From: Acidobacteriaceae bacterium
GTDB taxonomy: Bacteria; Acidobacteriota; Terriglobia; Terriglobales; Acidobacteriaceae
Reading direction: 5' to 3'
Length of the DNA: 54,589 bases
NCBI GenBank assembly: GCA_030038195.1
Contig: JASHPJ010000133.1
Span: forward strand, 1-54,589
Shown here: piece after piece, positions 52,363-54,589 of the stretch
Numbering within the stretch: position 1 is the stretch's first letter
Layout: every line of letters starts with the position of its first letter
The notes under the pieces: generated by a model
Told to the model about the DNA's origin: nothing
The model's input: only the letters and a program-made list of their open reading frames with translations
The model's database searches: none
Program-made: the position numbers and the translations under genes

Positions 52363-52543
52363 TGACGAACAGCAACGGCAGCCCGGCGCGGACGGCGGCG
52401 CGGATTCCCAGGGAACACTGGAGCAGGAGCGCGCGGAAGGCGATCGCATGCTCGCCGTCGGAGATGAGGCGATTCGCAGGGCGCTGGCGGGCGGCAATTC
52501 GGAGGCATTTCTGCGTTCCGCCATGCAGCAAGGCGGCGAATAG
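52340..52543 (+). CDS. pup: Pup-like (UBact-like) prokaryotic ubiquitin-like protein ending in GGE
   Basis: 67 residues, ATG within the end of the Dop/PafA-like gene, with AAAAGGAGA upstream. Like Pup (about 64 residues) it is polar and disordered in its first half (QQRQPGADGGADSQGTLEQE), has a helical second half (DEAIRRALAGGNSEAFLRSA) and ends MQQGGE. The GGE terminus is ready for ligation without the deamidation that GGQ forms need. It contains no lysine at all, so poly-pupylation of Pup by itself is impossible. Gram-negative Pup homologues have been reported under the name UBact. It is the last gene of the operon. Confidence 0.88.
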   Translation: MQFLRRLDDEQQRQPGADGGADSQGTLEQERAEGDRMLAVGDEAIRRALAGGNSEAFLRSAMQQGGE

Positions 52544-52570
52544 AGATCGGAATAAGCCGGAAGAAAAAGC

Positions 52571-53152
52571 TCAGCCGTCGGCAAGCTCAGGAAGACTATG
52601 AGAGCCACGCTTGTAGGCCAGGCGCACGCCCTTGCAGCGATGCGTTTGAATGAGCCCGCGGCTATATCCGGCCAGGCGAAGCGCTTCCTTGAGCCGGTGA
52701 ATCAGGTTGTTCACGTACCGCGCATGGAAGGTGCGTCCAGCGGAACGGGCCACGAACTCAAGGATTTCGGCTCGCGTGCGCCAGCCAACCAGCGGATCCT
52801 TGCTGCCGCGCTCCTTTTCGGCCGAGGAGATGAAGAGAAAGACCTCTGCGAGCTGGGGCGGCAGCTTGAACTTTGGTCCGCCGTCGAGAGCCACGACAAC
52901 GTACCCGTCGGGGCGGGAATCGACCTCCATGTTGTAAGCGATGGGATCGGCGGCGGAGAGAATCGGGCCGCCATCCCCGGCAGACGGCTGGGAGCACGTA
53001 GAAAGGAAGAATCGTATTTCGCGCTCCAGGCGCTCCAGCCGGTCGACTTGCGCATCGAGAGCTCCCATCATCAGCCGGATCTCGTGGAGCCAGTTGCGCA
53101 GCGTGGCGCCGGTGTTGAAACGCGGCCTGGGTGCGGGCATGTTCTTGTCCAT
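52571..53152 (-). CDS. Winged-helix (OmpR-like) DNA-binding protein
   Basis: 193 residues from the ATG at 53152 (GGAGGGG upstream). The N-terminal half has a coiled segment (LHEIRLMMGALDAQVDRLER) and a beta-rich part (GYVVVALDGGPKFKLPPQLA). The C-terminal 80 residues look like an OmpR-type winged helix: LVGWRTRAEILEFVARSAGR, FHARYVNNLIHRLKEALRLA, then LIQTHRCKGVRLAY as hairpin wing. It has no receiver domain. It is convergent with the Pup-like gene (stops 28 bases apart) and may regulate the operon, though only position suggests it. Confidence 0.6.
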   Translation of the reverse strand: MDKNMPAPRPRFNTGATLRNWLHEIRLMMGALDAQVDRLERLEREIRFFLSTCSQPSAGDGGPILSAADPIAYNMEVDSRPDGYVVVALDGGPKFKLPPQLAEVFLFISSAEKERGSKDPLVGWRTRAEILEFVARSAGRTFHARYVNNLIHRLKEALRLAGYSRGLIQTHRCKGVRLAYKRGSHSLPELADG

Positions 53153-53500
53153 CCGTCCCCTCCTGAGGGTCGCGGGAAACCAAGCGGCCTCAGCCGGGGC
53201 AATGTGCAGCCCGCGCACCAACGGACAAGCGATTACGCGTCAATCAGATACAAAATTGCGCCGGGTGACCGGATTGAGTTAGCGAGTTGAGTTCAGGATT
53301 GATCCAGATCGAAGCGGCCGAATCTGGCCCTGGATCGTGCGAGGGATCCGATGGGGTCGGTCAACTTTAGGCAAAATGGGGGAATCCGCAAAAAAACTCA
53401 ACCAAGACTCGTTCTGGCAGCGCGGAATCGAGACTGGCGGTTGCGCATGCTCTTGATCGACGGTTCTTTCTGCAAAGACGGCAGAAAACCTACTCGTCGT
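53153..53500. other. Intergenic region, no gene seen
   Basis: About 350 bases between the winged-helix gene start and the phosphofructokinase stop. Only unconvincing short frames are present. It must include the promoter of the winged-helix gene. Confidence 0.4.
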
Positions 53501-54589
53501 TCACACCGTTCCCAAAGGATTTTGGCGTGCACGGCTTTGCCCGGTCTTCGATAGCACCGACTTCCAGAAAATCCCGTCCGTTGGTACCCGCTTCCTGCCC
53601 AGCACGACCAGCTTGAGAGGCACCAGCACAAACTCGGTCAGCCACTGGCTCACCATGAAGTCCGTGTATCCCGCCATGGCGTTGTCAACCGCCAGGGCAC
53701 CGAGCCGTTCGCCGAAGATTACGTCAGAGACGCTAGGCGGAATCGAGCGAATCAGATGTCTTGGCTCGTTTGTTATGACCCGGAAGTACTTCCAATATTC
53801 CGCGGGCTCCATCTCTGTTTGGATTTGGTGCTGCAAAACATTGGATACGATCTTCAAACCTGCCCTGCGCAGGTGATCCGGCGTTTGGCCTCGAAGCCGT
53901 CGCCCTTGTTTCACAAAGTTCTTTACTGCGTTTTGTTCGTCCGTCGAGAGGTCGGCACGCGGATCACTGCAATACTTCTCGGCGTCAGTCGGCAGTGCAG
54001 TCTCGGCCATTACCACGAGTGCGTAGGGTCCAGGAGCATCCCGGCTGTCTTGGTATCGCGCATTTAACTTACCCTGAATATGAGTGACGATCTCGTCCAT
54101 GGACATCGGGTCTTCGGGGATTAAGACGAGGTCGCACGCCGTACTATATCCGGCGTGACTCGCGATGAACCCCGAATCGGAGCCAAACAACTGAACGACG
54201 CCAACGCGAGGATTGGACGATACTTCGGTGTGCATGTGGAGGATTGCCTGCCGGGCCTCTTCCACCGACGACAGAAATCCAAACGATTGCCAGACCCAGA
54301 GAATATCGTTGTCCATTGCCTTGGGGATGCACACGACCGAGAGGTCGTAGCCGATTTTCCGGGCGTAATTCCACAATACGTGGGCGCAGTTCATGCTTCC
54401 GTCGCCACCGATCACGTATAGAATGTCGATCCCGTCGTTTCGCAGCCTTGTAATGGCATTTCTCAGATTTTGCTCCCTGTTTTCGGCGTGTAACAGGAGC
54501 TCGTCTGCGCGGGACGTTCCGAGGCACGAGCCCCCCGACTCGACGACTCCTCTCATGGTTTCTACATTCAACTGCTGCGGATGGACGCC
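53501..54589 (-). CDS. 6-phosphofructokinase family protein, N-terminus cut by window edge
   Basis: At least 362 residues; the frame is open to the last base (VHPQQLNVETMRG at the start). The nucleotide/phosphate motif is YVIGGDGSMNCAHVLWN; the catalytic stretch is IPKAMDNDILWVWQSFGF, keeping the catalytic Asp but with Ala where PFKs have Thr (PKTxDND). LFGSDSGFIASHAGYST replaces the usual MGRxSGFIA. The substrate-binding glutamate region is ALVVMAETALP. It belongs to the long/PPi-type PFK clade by layout; changes at several usually fixed positions make altered activity or substrate possible. Confidence 0.82.
   Translation of the reverse strand, partial: GVHPQQLNVETMRGVVESGGSCLGTSRADELLLHAENREQNLRNAITRLRNDGIDILYVIGGDGSMNCAHVLWNYARKIGYDLSVVCIPKAMDNDILWVWQSFGFLSSVEEARQAILHMHTEVSSNPRVGVVQLFGSDSGFIASHAGYSTACDLVLIPEDPMSMDEIVTHIQGKLNARYQDSRDAPGPYALVVMAETALPTDAEKYCSDPRADLSTDEQNAVKNFVKQGRRLRGQTPDHLRRAGLKIVSNVLQHQIQTEMEPAEYWKYFRVITNEPRHLIRSIPPSVSDVIFGERLGALAVDNAMAGYTDFMVSQWLTEFVLVPLKLVVLGRKRVPTDGIFWKSVLSKTGQSRARQNPLGTV

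Noticed and set aside
51223..52608. 461-residue minus-strand frame over the Dop/PafA-like gene
   Set aside because: The plus strand has the full set of Dop/PafA motifs; the minus frame is Arg/Ser-rich and typical of a high-GC shadow.

Overview
The window reads as one contig of a soil-type Acidobacteriota (Terriglobia-like) genome. The evidence is a very large carboxypeptidase-like TonB-dependent receptor followed by a TPR protein and an FG-GAP/UnbV protein, a PadR regulator translationally coupled to an 'ADOP' type duplicated MacB/FtsX permease, a CadC-like winged-helix/TPR giant, a lipoprotein built of putative Ig-like repeats, and degenerate intergenic repeats of the kind common in that phylum. 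GC is moderate to high and rises clearly from about 35.7 kb onwards.

Layout. 1-2.2 kb: a ManNAc-6-P epimerase/ROK-kinase fusion (cut by the window edge), a decayed RhaT-like permease, and a divergent GntR/UTRA regulator with a near-consensus NagR/DasR-type operator. 2.2-10.9 kb: outer-membrane receptor, TPR protein and secreted FG-GAP protein. 10.8-12.5 kb: broken genes around an internally deleted IS3-family element. 12.5-17.7 kb: Tat-exported glycosidase-like protein and the PadR-ADOP pair. 18.1-25.8 kb: a stress/redox block with a Kch-type K+ channel, encapsulin plus its DyP peroxidase cargo, Hsp20, a molybdopterin oxidoreductase, a DUF2945 protein and an FlK-like thioesterase. 25.8-27.0 kb: a graveyard of an alcohol dehydrogenase, an IS4 transposase and a porin tail. 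27.0-35.6 kb: CadC-like regulator and giant lipoprotein, divergently transcribed. 35.6-44.1 kb: an unusual set with an AAA+/RyR-domain protein, a TIR protein embedded between membrane domains, a TPR protein, membrane proteins, a beta-barrel and a DUF2846 protein. 44.6-52.5 kb: the most interesting locus (below). 52.6-54.6 kb: a winged-helix protein and a partial 6-phosphofructokinase.

The 44.6-52.5 kb locus is a nine-gene, single-strand, mostly overlapping operon that joins two protein-tagging systems normally thought of separately. In order: RING/treble-clef E3-like protein, E1 (ThiF fold with zinc ribbon), E2 (intact HPN...Cys), a YbjN/secretion-chaperone-like protein, a YukD-like ubiquitin-like protein, a JAMM deubiquitinase with intact metal ligands, an ARC/Mpa-type proteasomal AAA ATPase, a Dop/PafA-family Pup ligase/depupylase, and a 67-residue Pup-like protein ending in Gly-Gly-Glu. 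No 20S proteasome subunit is in the window and the ATPase lacks the usual proteasome-docking tail. Bacterial E1/E2/RING/JAB/Ubl operons and Gram-negative Pup homologues (UBact) have each been reported; whether this combined operon has been described I cannot verify here.

All domain calls are from reading the translations; no database search was run.
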